Under the pieces are notes generated by a model that made no database searches, was not told the origin of the DNA, and was given only the letters and a program-made list of their open reading frames with translations. Below are positions 12,003-20,954 of a DNA stretch of 64,000 bases, piece after piece. Where the stretch lies: the NCBI RefSeq assembly GCF_025499465.1, contig NZ_JAIMCA010000005.1, positions 186,001-250,000 of the forward strand, in the 5' to 3' direction. Position numbers and translations under genes: made by a program. The DNA is from Allobosea sp. BH3 (GTDB lineage Bacteria; Pseudomonadota; Alphaproteobacteria; Rhizobiales; Beijerinckiaceae). The first letter of the stretch is position 1; every line of letters starts with the position of its first letter.

Positions 12003-12028
12003 GGGCCGCCCTTCTGGGCGGCCCTTTT
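12003..12028 (+). terminator. Intrinsic terminator of typA
   Basis: Nine-base-pair perfect stem GGGCCGCCC / GGGCGGCCC around a TTCT loop, followed by TTTT, starting nine bases after the typA stop. The opposite strand has no matching T run, so it works mainly for typA. Confidence 0.85.
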
Positions 12029-12042
12029 CATGTCTGCGCCGG

Positions 12043-12882
12043 TCAGTGGCTCATCAGGATCGGCGCCGGCGTGGACTTCAGCAGCGACTGGGTGACCCCG
12101 CCGAGCAGCCATTCGCGCAGCCTGGAGTGCTGGTAGGCCCCGCAGACGATGAGATCGGCGCGGAAGGCCTTGGCCGCCTTGCGGATCGTCTCCGCCACGT
12201 CGGCCCCTGCCGACAGCGAAACGTTGCTGACGGTGACGGACGCGCCGTGTCGCGACAGATGCGGCGCGAGCTCCGCCCCGGCCACGACCCGCGACAGATC
12301 CTTCTCGCCGGTCACGGACAGAATCTCGACCTCGGAGCCGGGCAGGAAGGGTCGCGCCTCGCCGACGGCGGCGGCCGCCGCGGCGCTGCCGTCCCAGGCG
12401 ATGAGGATGCGCTTGGCCGTGAAGGTCTCGATGCCGGGCGGCACGATGATGACAGGCCGGCCGCTTTCGAACAGCGCGGCCTCGATCAGCCCGCGGTCGC
12501 GCTCCGCCGCATTCTTCTCCTGGTCCAGAACGCTGAGGTCGTGGATGCGCGCCTGGGCGACGAGCCGCTCGCTCAGCTCGGCATAGACGAGTTGCGGCGT
12601 CTCGATGGAGGTGGCGACGCCGGCGAGATCGGCGCTGGTCCTGGCGAGCGCTGCGAAGCGGTCGGCCAGCTTGCCGATGCGGCGGTTCTCGGCGCTGATG
12701 AAGGCGGTGCCGAAATCGCCGATGAGCGTGGCCGGCACGGCATAGCGCATGGCCGCCGCCTGGATCGTCAGATGGGCCCCGGCCCGCTGCGCCAGCGACA
12801 GCGCATAGCCGACGGCGAACTCATGCTCGCCCTCGCCTTCCTCGGTATAGGCGGTGAAGACGCTCTTGATCGATAGGGCCAT
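12043..12882 (-). CDS. Universal stress protein (UspA family), tandem-domain length
   Basis: Cytoplasmic protein of 279 residues, about twice a single Usp domain. The C-terminal half carries the family pattern: KRILIAWDGSAAAAAAV for the first strand and Asp, and LLGGVTQSLLKSTPAPILMS at the end as a variant of the GxxG-x9-G(S/T) nucleotide loop. The N-terminal half is degenerate. I use ATG 12882 (MALSIKSVF), preceded by GGAGAC at a good distance; the frame stays open far upstream but only as a shadow. No EcfG-type promoter is visible ahead of it. Confidence 0.92.
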   Translation of the reverse strand: MALSIKSVFTAYTEEGEGEHEFAVGYALSLAQRAGAHLTIQAAAMRYAVPATLIGDFGTAFISAENRRIGKLADRFAALARTSADLAGVATSIETPQLVYAELSERLVAQARIHDLSVLDQEKNAAERDRGLIEAALFESGRPVIIVPPGIETFTAKRILIAWDGSAAAAAAVGEARPFLPGSEVEILSVTGEKDLSRVVAGAELAPHLSRHGASVTVSNVSLSAGADVAETIRKAAKAFRADLIVCGAYQHSRLREWLLGGVTQSLLKSTPAPILMSH

Positions 12883-13089
12883 TGTTGTCTCCGTCCGTTT
12901 TGCCTTTTTCTGGGAGCCACCTTGGCAGATCATCCTGCCATCGCTTTGCGCTGGGTCAAAATGCGGCCGGGCTCGGTCTGCGCGGGGCTCAGCCTTGCGC
13001 CCGGCGCAGTGCGCCGATGACGGCGGGCGCGCTTGCCGCCCCGCTCCCGCTCTGGTCCTGTGTGCGCCTTCCGGAGGAGGATCACTGCC

Positions 13090-14022
13090 ATGCAATTTCG
13101 CAATCTCGGCCGCTCGGGCCTGCGCGTCTCGCTCGTCGGCCTCGGCTGCAATAATTTCGGCGGGCGGATCGACCTCGAAGCCACCCGCAAGGTCGTCGAT
13201 GCCGCCATCGAGCACGGCATCACGCTGTTCGACACTGCCGACATCTACGGCGTCGAGGGCGGCTCGGAGACCTGCCTCGGCCAGGTTCTGGGCGCCCGCC
13301 GCAAGGACATCGTGCTCGCCACCAAGTTCGGCATGAAGATGTTCCATGGCGGCGAGGGCGGCTCGCGCCGCTACATCATGAACGCGGTCGAGGAATCGCT
13401 GACCCGGCTCAAGACCGACTGGATCGACCTCTACCAGTTCCACAAGCCGGACCCGCTCACCCCCATCGACGAGACGCTCCGCGCCTTCGAGGACCTCGTG
13501 ACCCAGGGCAAGGTCCGCTATATCGGCTGCTCCAACATGCCGGCCTGGCAGGTCGCGGATGCGCAATGGACCGCGCGCGATCTCGGGCTCAATGGCTTTG
13601 CCTCGGCGCAGGACGAATACAGCCTGCTGAAGCGCGGCGCAGAAGCCGACCTGATCCCCGCCATCGCCCATTACGGCATGGGGCTGCTGCCCTATTTCCC
13701 GCTCGCCAACGGCGCGCTCACCGGCAAGTACAAGCGCAATGCCCCGATGCCGGAAGGCGCGCGCCTGACCAAGCTGCCCGAGCGCGCCGGCCAGATCTTC
13801 AGCGAGGATAACTGGCGCCGGATCGAAGGGCTGACCGCCTTCGTAGAGGCGCGCGGCAAGACGCTGGTCGAGCTCGCCTTCTCCTGGCTGGCGGCCCAAC
13901 CCGTGGTGTCGAGCGTCATCGCCGGCGCGACCAAGCCCGAGCAGATCGCCGCCAATGTGAAGGCCGCGGATTGGGCGCTGACGGCGGAAGAGTTGGCCGA
14001 GATCGACGGGATCGTGAAATAA
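13090..14022 (+). CDS. Aldo/keto reductase
   Basis: NADPH-dependent oxidoreductase of 310 residues with a TIM-barrel fold. The catalytic tetrad is visible: Asp and Tyr in LFDTADIYGVEG, Lys in VLATKFGMKM, and His in WIDLYQFHKPDP. The C-terminal coenzyme site lies in VSSVIAGATKPEQI. The start is ATG 13090, with an excellent GGAGGA sequence eight bases upstream, in preference to an in-frame ATG at 13033. Similar to YajO/Tas-type reductases; the physiological substrate is unknown. Confidence 0.95.
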   Translation: MQFRNLGRSGLRVSLVGLGCNNFGGRIDLEATRKVVDAAIEHGITLFDTADIYGVEGGSETCLGQVLGARRKDIVLATKFGMKMFHGGEGGSRRYIMNAVEESLTRLKTDWIDLYQFHKPDPLTPIDETLRAFEDLVTQGKVRYIGCSNMPAWQVADAQWTARDLGLNGFASAQDEYSLLKRGAEADLIPAIAHYGMGLLPYFPLANGALTGKYKRNAPMPEGARLTKLPERAGQIFSEDNWRRIEGLTAFVEARGKTLVELAFSWLAAQPVVSSVIAGATKPEQIAANVKAADWALTAEELAEIDGIVK

Positions 14023-14029
14023 GGCCGAT

Positions 14030-14133
14030 CGTCATTCTCGGGCCGCGCACAGCGCGGACCCGAGAATCTCAGGCCGGAGGATGCTCCAGAGACTCCTTGT
14101 CCAGAGATGCTCGGGTCAAGCCCGAGCATGACG
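14030..14133. repeat. Dispersed palindromic intergenic repeat (copy 2)
   Basis: Begins CGTCATTCTCGGG and ends CCCGAGCATGACG. It holds two hairpins: TTCTCGGG...CCCGAGAA near the start and GATGCTCGGGTCAAGCCCGAGCAT near the end, of which the second is almost perfect. It occupies the space between the aldo/keto reductase stop and the polA start. Confidence 0.85.
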
Positions 14134-14218
14134 GCGGGCTGTCATTCCTGACAGCTTCGTGCACAGGCATGCCCGCCCGCCATGGACCGGCCGCGCCGGC
14201 CCGCTTATGGTCCGCGCC

Positions 14219-17200
14219 ATGAGCGATGCAGCCTCCACCGCCCCCGCCCTGAAGCCCGGCGACCACCTCTTCCTGGTGGACGGCTCGAACTTCATCTTCC
14301 GGGCCTATTTCCAGTCGATCAACCAGGACCGGAAATACAACGCCCGCTCGGACGGATTGCCGTCAGGCGCGGTCCGGCTCTTCGCGACGAAACTCTTCCA
14401 GTTCGTGCGCGAAGGTGTGCTCGGCGTCAGGCCGACCCATCTCGCCATCGTCTTCGACAAGTCGGAGAACTCCTTCCGCAAGGCGATCTACCCGGCCTAC
14501 AAGGGCAACCGCTCCGAACCGCCGGCCGATCTGATCCCGCAGTTCCCGCTGATGCGCGAGGCCGTGCGCGCCTTCGGGCTCATCCCGGTCGAGCAGGATG
14601 TCTACGAGGCTGACGACCTGATCGCGACCTATGCGAAGCAGGCGCGCGAGGCCGGCGCCGACGTCCTGATCGTCTCGGCCGACAAGGATCTGATGCAGCT
14701 CGTCCGGCCGGGCGTCGCCATGTACGATCCCGCCTCCGGCGACCAGAAGAAGGGTGCGGGCTTCCGCGCCGAGCGCCGCATCGGCGAGCCCGAGGTCGTC
14801 GAGTATTTCGGCGTCATGCCCGACAAGGTCACGGATGTGCAGGCGCTGGCGGGTGACGCCACCGACAACGTGCCCGGTGCCCCCGGCATCGGCATCAAGA
14901 CGGCCGCGCAGCTCATCGGCGAATATGGCGATCTCGAAACGCTTCTTGCGCGGGCCGGCGAGATCAAGCAGCCCAAGCGCCGCGAGACGCTGACCAACCC
15001 CGAGGTGGTCGAGAAGGTCCGCCTCTCCCACAAGCTCGTCAGCCTCGTCGACGACGTGAAGGTCGAGACGCCGCTGGAGCACCTGACGCTCGAACAGCCG
15101 GATCCGGCGAAGCTTGTCGCCTTCCTCAAGGCGATGGAGTTCACCACCATCACCAAGCGCGTCGCGGAGGCCTATGAGGCGGATGCGGCGGCGATCGACG
15201 CCGACCCGGCGCTGGCGCCGGGCGGCTCCCGCGCGGCCGAGCTCAAGGCGCTCTATGCCGGTGCGGACGCGATCGAGGATGCCGTCTCGGACACCACCCC
15301 GGCCATGCCTTCGCCGACGGCGACGCTTCCCGAGGCGACGGGCGGGGCCGCCGGCTGGATGAAGCCGACCGATCTCGCCGCCGCGCGGAAGAACGAGGCC
15401 GTCGCCGCCAGGATCGACCGCTCGACCTATGAATGCGTGCGCACGCTCGCCGATCTCGAACGCTGGATCGGCTGGGCCTATGAAGCCGGCCATGTCGCGC
15501 TCGACACCGAGACCAACTCGCTCGACGCGATGCAGGCCGATCTCGTCGGCGTCTCGCTTTCGGTCGCGCCCGGCCGCGCCTGCTATATCCCGCTCCAGCA
15601 TCGCGCCGGTGATGGCGGGCTCTTTGACGAGGGGCTTCTGGCCGACCAGATCCCGCTCGCGGAAGCAGTCGCGGCGCTGAAGCCGCTGCTCGCCGACGCA
15701 GGCGTGCTCAAGATCGGCCAGAACCTGAAATATGACCTGCTGGTGCTGGCGCGCCACGGGCTCGACGTGTTCCCGATCGAGGACACGATGCTGATCTCCT
15801 ATGCGCTCGATGCCGGCAACAACAGCCACGGCATGGACAAGCTCTCGGAGCTCCATCTCGGCCACGAGACGATTCCCTATGCGCAGGTCGCCGGCACCGG
15901 CAAGGCGCAGATCACTTTCGACAAGGTGCCGCTCGACAAGGCGACGGAATATGCCGCCGAGGATGCCGACGTCACGCTCCGGCTCTGGCTCGCGCTGAAG
16001 CCGCGGCTGGCGGCCGAGAAGAAGACGGCCGTCTACGAGGTGCTGGAGCGGCCGATGGTCGCCGTGCTCGCCAATATGGAGAAGCGTGGCATCGCCATCG
16101 ACCGGCAGATCCTCTCGCGCCTTTCCGGCGATTTCGCCCAGGGGCTGGCCCGGCTGGAGGACGAGATCTACGAGATCGCCGGCGAGAAGTTCACCATCGG
16201 CAGCCCCAAGCAGCTCGGCGACATCCTCTTCGGCAAGATGGGACTGGCCGGCGCCAAGAAGACCGCGACCGGCCAATGGGCGACGGGTGCCGGCGTGCTG
16301 GAGGAGCTCGCCGAGCAGGGCCATGCGCTGCCTTCGAAGATTCTGGAATGGCGCCAGCTCGCCAAGCTCAAGTCGACCTATACGGATTCGCTGCCGGGCT
16401 ACGTCAACCCGCAGACGGGCCGGGTCCATACCTCCTTCGCGTTGGCGGCGACGACCACGGGCCGGCTCTCCTCATCCGAGCCGAACCTGCAGAACATCCC
16501 GATCCGCACCGATGCCGGCCGCAAGATCCGCACGGCCTTCGTGCCTGCGAGCGGCTACAAGCTGGTCTCGGCCGACTACAGCCAGATCGAGCTGCGTATC
16601 CTCGCCCATATCGCTGAGATCCCGCAGCTCCGTCAGGCCTTCGCCGACGGCATCGACATCCATGCGATGACGGCGTCCGAGATGTTCGGCGTGCCCGTCC
16701 AGGGCATGCCGAGCGAGGTGCGCAGGCGGGCCAAGGCGATCAATTTCGGCATCATCTACGGCATCTCGGCCTTTGGCCTCGCCAACCAGCTCGGCATCGG
16801 CCGTGAGGAAGCGGGCGCCTATATCCGCAAGTATTTCGAGCGTTTCCCCGGCATCCGCGACTACATGGACCAGACCAAGACCCATGTCCGCGTCCATGGC
16901 CAGGTCACGACGATCTTCGGCCGCGTCTGCCATTTTCCGGCTGTCGAATCGAAGAACCCGTCCGAGCGCGCTTTCGTCGAGCGCCAGGCGATCAATGCGC
17001 CGATCCAGGGTTCGGCCGCAGACATCATCCGCCGCGCCATGGTCCGCATGGATGCGGCGCTCGCCGCCAGCCGGCTCAATGCCCGCATGCTGCTGCAGGT
17101 CCATGACGAGCTGGTCTTCGAGGTGCCGGAGGATGAGGTCGAAAAGACCTTGCCGGTGATCGAGAAGGTGATGGTCGATGCGCCGCATCCGGCCGTCACG

Positions 17201-17260
17201 CTCAAGGTCCCGCTCGCCGTCGAGGCGCGGGCCGCTGCAAACTGGGACGAGGCGCACTGA
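14219..17260 (+). CDS. polA: DNA polymerase I
   Basis: Repair and Okazaki-fragment polymerase, about 1013 residues from ATG 14219. All three domains appear intact. The 5'-3' nuclease has LFLVDGSNFIFRAYF, YEADDLIATYAK and VQALAGDATDNVPG. The 3'-5' proofreading domain has the DxE motif in VALDTETNSLD, NLKYDLLVLAR and YAAEDADVTLRL. The polymerase has motif A (SADYSQIELRILAH), the O-helix RRRAKAINFGIIYGIS and motif C (QVHDELVFEVPED). Some bacteria have lost proofreading residues in PolA; here they are kept. Starts further upstream (14159, 14207) are in frame but overlap the repeat. Confidence 0.97.
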   Translation: MSDAASTAPALKPGDHLFLVDGSNFIFRAYFQSINQDRKYNARSDGLPSGAVRLFATKLFQFVREGVLGVRPTHLAIVFDKSENSFRKAIYPAYKGNRSEPPADLIPQFPLMREAVRAFGLIPVEQDVYEADDLIATYAKQAREAGADVLIVSADKDLMQLVRPGVAMYDPASGDQKKGAGFRAERRIGEPEVVEYFGVMPDKVTDVQALAGDATDNVPGAPGIGIKTAAQLIGEYGDLETLLARAGEIKQPKRRETLTNPEVVEKVRLSHKLVSLVDDVKVETPLEHLTLEQPDPAKLVAFLKAMEFTTITKRVAEAYEADAAAIDADPALAPGGSRAAELKALYAGADAIEDAVSDTTPAMPSPTATLPEATGGAAGWMKPTDLAAARKNEAVAARIDRSTYECVRTLADLERWIGWAYEAGHVALDTETNSLDAMQADLVGVSLSVAPGRACYIPLQHRAGDGGLFDEGLLADQIPLAEAVAALKPLLADAGVLKIGQNLKYDLLVLARHGLDVFPIEDTMLISYALDAGNNSHGMDKLSELHLGHETIPYAQVAGTGKAQITFDKVPLDKATEYAAEDADVTLRLWLALKPRLAAEKKTAVYEVLERPMVAVLANMEKRGIAIDRQILSRLSGDFAQGLARLEDEIYEIAGEKFTIGSPKQLGDILFGKMGLAGAKKTATGQWATGAGVLEELAEQGHALPSKILEWRQLAKLKSTYTDSLPGYVNPQTGRVHTSFALAATTTGRLSSSEPNLQNIPIRTDAGRKIRTAFVPASGYKLVSADYSQIELRILAHIAEIPQLRQAFADGIDIHAMTASEMFGVPVQGMPSEVRRRAKAINFGIIYGISAFGLANQLGIGREEAGAYIRKYFERFPGIRDYMDQTKTHVRVHGQVTTIFGRVCHFPAVESKNPSERAFVERQAINAPIQGSAADIIRRAMVRMDAALAASRLNARMLLQVHDELVFEVPEDEVEKTLPVIEKVMVDAPHPAVTLKVPLAVEARAAANWDEAH

Positions 17261-17270
17261 TCCGGAAGCC

Positions 17271-17295
17271 GGAACCAGCGGCTCCCTCCGGCGTT
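17271..17295 (+). promoter_or_regulatory. EcfG-type stress promoter upstream of AI-2E family transporter
   Basis: GGAAC (17271-17275), a 16-base spacer, then CGTT (17292-17295). This matches the -35/-10 pattern known for alphaproteobacterial EcfG sigma factors. It starts 10 bases after the polA stop and ~60 bases before the transporter ATG. Confidence 0.7.
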
Positions 17296-17354
17296 TAACC
17301 TTCCGGCGTGCGAGAGAGCGCGCAGCGGGGGGCGCGCGCGGCGCGCTGAAAAAA

Positions 17355-18482
17355 ATGCTCAGCTCATCGGCCTGGAGGCCGTTTCCGCGCTATCTCGCGG
17401 AGCCGGAGCCCGCGGAGGAAACCGAGGAGGTCACGCCCTATGAGCACGATCTCATCGTCCGCTATGCTATCGTTGGCATCTTCGTCATCCTGGCGACAGC
17501 GTCGCTGGCCCTGACGAAGACCGTCGCCATGCCGGTGGTGGCCGGCGTGATCTTCGGCCTCGTGCTCGGCCCGCTGGTGGATTGGCTGGTTCGTTACGGC
17601 GTGCCGCAGCATGCCGCGGCCGCCATGGTGGTCCTGCTCTTCATCGGCCTGTTATTCGGCGCGGTCGGTGTCTTGGCCGTGCCTGTCGCCGGCTGGAGCG
17701 ACCAGGCGCCGGCCATGTTGGCCGCGTTCGAGTCCAAGCTCGCCGGCGTCTTCGCCTTCATGGACGAATTCAAGCGCGGTATCGCCTCGATGACCGGCAA
17801 GGGCGCCGAACTCAGCGTCTCGCAGGGCAATCCTCTCTTCGACATCGCGCTGACCTCCTCGACGGCTGCGGGCGGCCTGCTGATCTTCGTCGCCACGGTC
17901 TATTTCTGGCTGGCGACGCGGCGCCATCTCAAGGCGCGGGTTCTGCGCCTGTGCCTGGGGCGCGACGCGCGCCGGTCCGCCGGCTCCTTCTTCGAGGAGA
18001 TCGAGGCCCGCGTCGCGCGCTACTTCGGGCTCGTGACCGTGATCAATTTCGGCATGGGCGTGCTGACCATGGCGATCGCCTGGATGGCGGGGCTGCCTTT
18101 TCCGCTGTTCTGGGGAGCGCTGGCGTTCCTGCTCAACTATCTCGCCTTCATAGGACCGGTCGTCGTCGCGGTGCTGCTGCTGGCGGGCGCGTTGATCGAT
18201 GCACCCACACTGCTCGCGGCGCTCTGGCCGGCGGCGGCCTATTACGTCTTCCACCTGATCGAGGGCAACGCGGTCACGCCCGTCTTCGTCGGCAATCGGT
18301 TGACGATCTCGCCCTTCCTGGTCTTCATCGCCTTCATCTTCTGGCTCTGGCTCTGGGGGCCGATCGGCGCGGTCTTGTCCACGCCCATCGTGATCGTCGG
18401 GATGGTGGCGCAGGAGGAATTCGCTCGTTATCGTCGCGAGAAGGCCAGTGCCGAAGCCGGGGAACAGGCCGCGACCGCTTGA
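17355..18482 (+). CDS. AI-2E family transporter (TqsA/YdiK/PerM-like)
   Basis: Polytopic inner-membrane protein of 375 residues with about eight hydrophobic segments. These begin LIVRYAIVGIFVILATASLALTK's first span and include MAVVLLFIGLLFGAVG-type helices, with a C-terminal block PFLVFIAFIFWLWLWGPIGAVLSTPI that is characteristic of the family (Pfam AI-2E_transport). Members include TqsA, linked to autoinducer-2 export, and sodium/proton exchangers, so substrate is uncertain. The start is ATG 17355; a longer in-frame opening overlaps polA. An EcfG-type promoter sits ~60 bases upstream, so stress induction is likely. Confidence 0.9.
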   Translation: MLSSSAWRPFPRYLAEPEPAEETEEVTPYEHDLIVRYAIVGIFVILATASLALTKTVAMPVVAGVIFGLVLGPLVDWLVRYGVPQHAAAAMVVLLFIGLLFGAVGVLAVPVAGWSDQAPAMLAAFESKLAGVFAFMDEFKRGIASMTGKGAELSVSQGNPLFDIALTSSTAAGGLLIFVATVYFWLATRRHLKARVLRLCLGRDARRSAGSFFEEIEARVARYFGLVTVINFGMGVLTMAIAWMAGLPFPLFWGALAFLLNYLAFIGPVVVAVLLLAGALIDAPTLLAALWPAAAYYVFHLIEGNAVTPVFVGNRLTISPFLVFIAFIFWLWLWGPIGAVLSTPIVIVGMVAQEEFARYRREKASAEAGEQAATA

Positions 18483-18493
18483 TTGACCTGCCG

Positions 18494-18519
18494 GGAACAG
18501 AAGCTGCCGAAGCGGCGTT
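18494..18519 (+). promoter_or_regulatory. EcfG-type stress promoter upstream of YqjD-like gene
   Basis: GGAAC (18494-18498), a 17-base spacer, then CGTT (18516-18519). It lies 80 bases ahead of the ATG at 18600 and just after the transporter stop, so the next two genes likely form a separate EcfG-dependent unit. Confidence 0.72.
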
Positions 18520-18599
18520 GCCGAGCTGACGGGGCTCTGCTTGCGGCAGGTGTTTCCGATAAATTTGCTCCACACACGAACGACGGGGATTTGATCGTC

Positions 18600-18968
18600 A
18601 TGGCGACCACGACATCCGCGAAACGTCAGGCGGCGGCCGCTGCCAAGCGCGCGAAGGCCGGTATCGAAACGGCCGAGGGGCTCGCGGAGGAGGCGACGTC
18701 CCAGGCGCGCCGCGCCGGAACCCGCGCCAAGCGGCAGGCGAGCGTCCTGGAGGACACGCTGACGCGCAGCGCCGAGGACATCGCGGCTACGGTCACGGAT
18801 CGGCTCCGCGCGGTCGGCGTCGATACCGACCGGATGGCCGATATCGCCCGCGAGCAGGCGAGCGAGCTGCAGCAGCTGATCGAGGACGAGATCCGCGAGC
18901 GGCCGATGCGGGCGCTGGGCCTGGCGGCGGCCGTGGGCCTCTTCATCGGTTACCTTTCGGCGCGCTGA
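18600..18968 (+). CDS. DUF883/ElaB-YqjD-like membrane-anchored stress protein
   Basis: A 122-residue protein: Ala/Lys/Arg-rich N-terminus, a long helical, probably coiled-coil middle, then ERPMRALGLAAAVGLFIGYL as a single C-terminal membrane anchor followed by SAR. This layout and the (E/R)RP-x4-GLA-x3-G-x-GFxxG-like tail match the DUF883 (ElaB/YqjD) family, whose E. coli members associate with ribosomes at the membrane in stationary phase. The start is ATG 18600. It is followed three bases later by the holin-like gene, recalling the E. coli yqjD-yqjE pair. Confidence 0.82.
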   Translation: MATTTSAKRQAAAAAKRAKAGIETAEGLAEEATSQARRAGTRAKRQASVLEDTLTRSAEDIAATVTDRLRAVGVDTDRMADIAREQASELQQLIEDEIRERPMRALGLAAAVGLFIGYLSAR

Positions 18969-18971
18969 CCG

Positions 18972-19400
18972 ATGCTCGGGGGGATCGGATCTTTCATTAC
19001 CTCGGAGATCTCCGGCACGGTGAGGCGCAACCTCGTCGTGCTGGGGCTCTATGGCTTTGGGGTGCTTCTGCTGATCTGCGCCGGCGGCTATGCGCTGCAT
19101 GCCCTGCATGTGCTGCTGGAGCTGCGCTACGGCGCGATCGCCGCGAGCCTCTGGATCGCCGGCGGCCTTCTCGGCGGCGCGCTGATCGCCTTTCTCACGG
19201 CCCTCTTCGTCAAGAGCCACCGCCGGCCGCCGCGCCCGGCTGTCTCGACGGCCGCCTTCGCTGCCGCGCCGCTCGCGGCAAAGCTGCTCGGCTCGCGCCG
19301 GGGCTTGCGGATCGCTCTGGCTGGTGGCGTCGTGGTGCTGGGGGCGATCCTGGGCCGCCAAATCGTCGCCGGCGGTGACGATGGCGACGAGGAGGCCTGA
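18972..19400 (+). CDS. Phage-holin-superfamily (YqjE-like) membrane protein
   Basis: A 142-residue membrane protein with two strong hydrophobic segments (LVVLGLYGFGVLLLICAGGY and LWIAGGLLGGALIAFLTALF), then a basic region and a third hydrophobic stretch near the C terminus. The pattern fits the putative holin superfamily III / YqjE group, which is chromosomal and not evidence of a phage. It starts three bases after the YqjD-like stop, so the two are co-transcribed, likely from the EcfG-type promoter at 18494. Function in this pair is not established. Confidence 0.75.
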   Translation: MLGGIGSFITSEISGTVRRNLVVLGLYGFGVLLLICAGGYALHALHVLLELRYGAIAASLWIAGGLLGGALIAFLTALFVKSHRRPPRPAVSTAAFAAAPLAAKLLGSRRGLRIALAGGVVVLGAILGRQIVAGGDDGDEEA

Positions 19401-19509
19401 CGGGCTCAGCCGGCCCGGTCACGGTAACGCCGCTTTCTTTGTTAGGGTCTGTGCTCATGACGGGCACCGACCTCAGGGATGTCGGCATGCATCCTTTGGC
19501 AGGGCTGGC

Positions 19510-20916
19510 ATGTCCGGGCAGGTGAAACTGCTCAGCCGCCTCTCGCTCCCGGCCTTTCCGGCCTTCGGCATGCGGCTCCGCTCCGCGACGCCTACGATCA
19601 TCGCGATCGGCGTCGTGGCGGTTGCCGTCGTGCTCGCGGCCTGGATCAATCGGCAGGCGCGCCAGACGGCTGACCTCGTCTCCCATGCGATCGAGACCCG
19701 CGAGCGCGCAGAGCGTTTCCTTGGGCGCATCCGCGATGCCGAGACCGGCCAGCGCGGCTATCTTCTGACCGGTCAGGCAGATTACCTCGACCCGTTCACG
19801 GAGGGGCGCGCCGCGGCGGGGCCCGAACTCGACATCCTCGCCGCCCTCGTCGAGGCCGATCCGTCCCAGCAGGAACGCGTGGCACGGCTGCGAGAGGCCA
19901 TGCGCATCAAGTTCGAGGAGCTCGACCGCACGATCACGCTGGTGCGGGCGGGGCGCCGTGACGAGGCGCTGGCGCTCGTCGGCGACGAGAGCGGAAGCGC
20001 AGCCATGGGCCGGATGCGCGACACGGTGCAGGAGATCCAGCAAAACGAGAACATCCGCCTGATGTCGCTCTATCGACGAGAGGAGCGGCGCCGGCTCTGG
20101 GGTTCGAGCGGCATCGTCGTCGCGCTGGCCGGGCTCGCCTTCGCCGCCTGGCAGCAATTGCGCCGCCGCCAGCGCCGCAGCGCGGCCCTTGCGATGAACA
20201 ATGCCGAGCTGGAGCAGATCGTCGGCGAGCGCACCCGCGAGCTCGAGGGCGAGCGCCTGCGCATCGAGGCACTGCTGCGCGACGTCAATCACCGCGTCGG
20301 CAACAACCTCGCCATGGTCTCGGCGCTGCTCAGCGTGCAAAGCCGGCAGTCACGCGAGCCCGCGGTCAAGGCCGCTCTCGCCCAGGCCCAGTCGCGCATC
20401 CAGGCGATCGCTGCCGGCCAGCGGCGCCTGCGCCTCGATATCGAGACCGACGAGATCGATGCCCGTCCCTATATGGAGGACCTGCTGGCGGAGATCGGCA
20501 AGGCGGCCGAGGGCCGGCCGATCCGGATCGAACTCGACATGGAATCGATCCGCCTGCCCGGGAGAGACGCCGTCTCCTTCGTCGTCATCGTCAACGAGCT
20601 CGTGACCAACGCGATCAAGCACGCTTTCCCCGAGGGCATGTCGGGCCGGATCACCATCCGCCTCGCCTGGGCCGGGAGCGAGGACGGGCCGGCGCTCGCA
20701 ATGTCCATCGAGGATGACGGTGTCGGCCTGCAGTCCGAGGTCGACAACAAGGGGCTGGGCCAGACCGTGATCGCGAGCCTGCTGCGCAGCATGCGCGGGA
20801 CGATGAGCGTGCAGCCCCTTCGGGAGGATGCGGAGCGGCCCGGCACGCGCGTCTTGGTGACCTTCCCCAAGAGGGCGAGCCCGGTGACGCAGGCGAAAGC
20901 CGACATTGCGCGCTGA
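19510..20916 (+). CDS. CHASE3-domain sensor histidine kinase, HWE/HisKA_2 type
   Basis: Membrane sensor kinase of 468 residues. One membrane span (ATPTIIAIGVVAVAVVLAAW) leads into a periplasmic CHASE3 domain (RIRDAETGQRGYLLTGQADY, a hallmark), then a second span and a coiled coil. The phosphoacceptor domain has His261 in DVNHRVGNNLAMVSALL, and the ATPase domain has NELVTNAIKHAFPEG plus DDGVGLQ and GLGQTVIASLL, all intact. Such kinases commonly phosphorylate PhyR in the general stress response. The start is ATG 19510 with weak ribosome binding. It converges on a single-domain response regulator 38 bases downstream. Confidence 0.92.
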   Translation: MSGQVKLLSRLSLPAFPAFGMRLRSATPTIIAIGVVAVAVVLAAWINRQARQTADLVSHAIETRERAERFLGRIRDAETGQRGYLLTGQADYLDPFTEGRAAAGPELDILAALVEADPSQQERVARLREAMRIKFEELDRTITLVRAGRRDEALALVGDESGSAAMGRMRDTVQEIQQNENIRLMSLYRREERRRLWGSSGIVVALAGLAFAAWQQLRRRQRRSAALAMNNAELEQIVGERTRELEGERLRIEALLRDVNHRVGNNLAMVSALLSVQSRQSREPAVKAALAQAQSRIQAIAAGQRRLRLDIETDEIDARPYMEDLLAEIGKAAEGRPIRIELDMESIRLPGRDAVSFVVIVNELVTNAIKHAFPEGMSGRITIRLAWAGSEDGPALAMSIEDDGVGLQSEVDNKGLGQTVIASLLRSMRGTMSVQPLREDAERPGTRVLVTFPKRASPVTQAKADIAR

Positions 20917-20954
20917 CCCGCGGGGTTCAGCGGCAGGCGCTCAGGCGCTCGTGT

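Noticed and set aside
12883..13899. Upstream extension of the universal stress protein to 618 residues
   Set aside because: The added part is antisense to the aldo/keto reductase gene. A good ribosome site precedes ATG 12882.
18972..19400. Prophage suggested by the holin-like gene
   Set aside because: No other phage gene is near and the YqjD-YqjE-type pairing explains it better.
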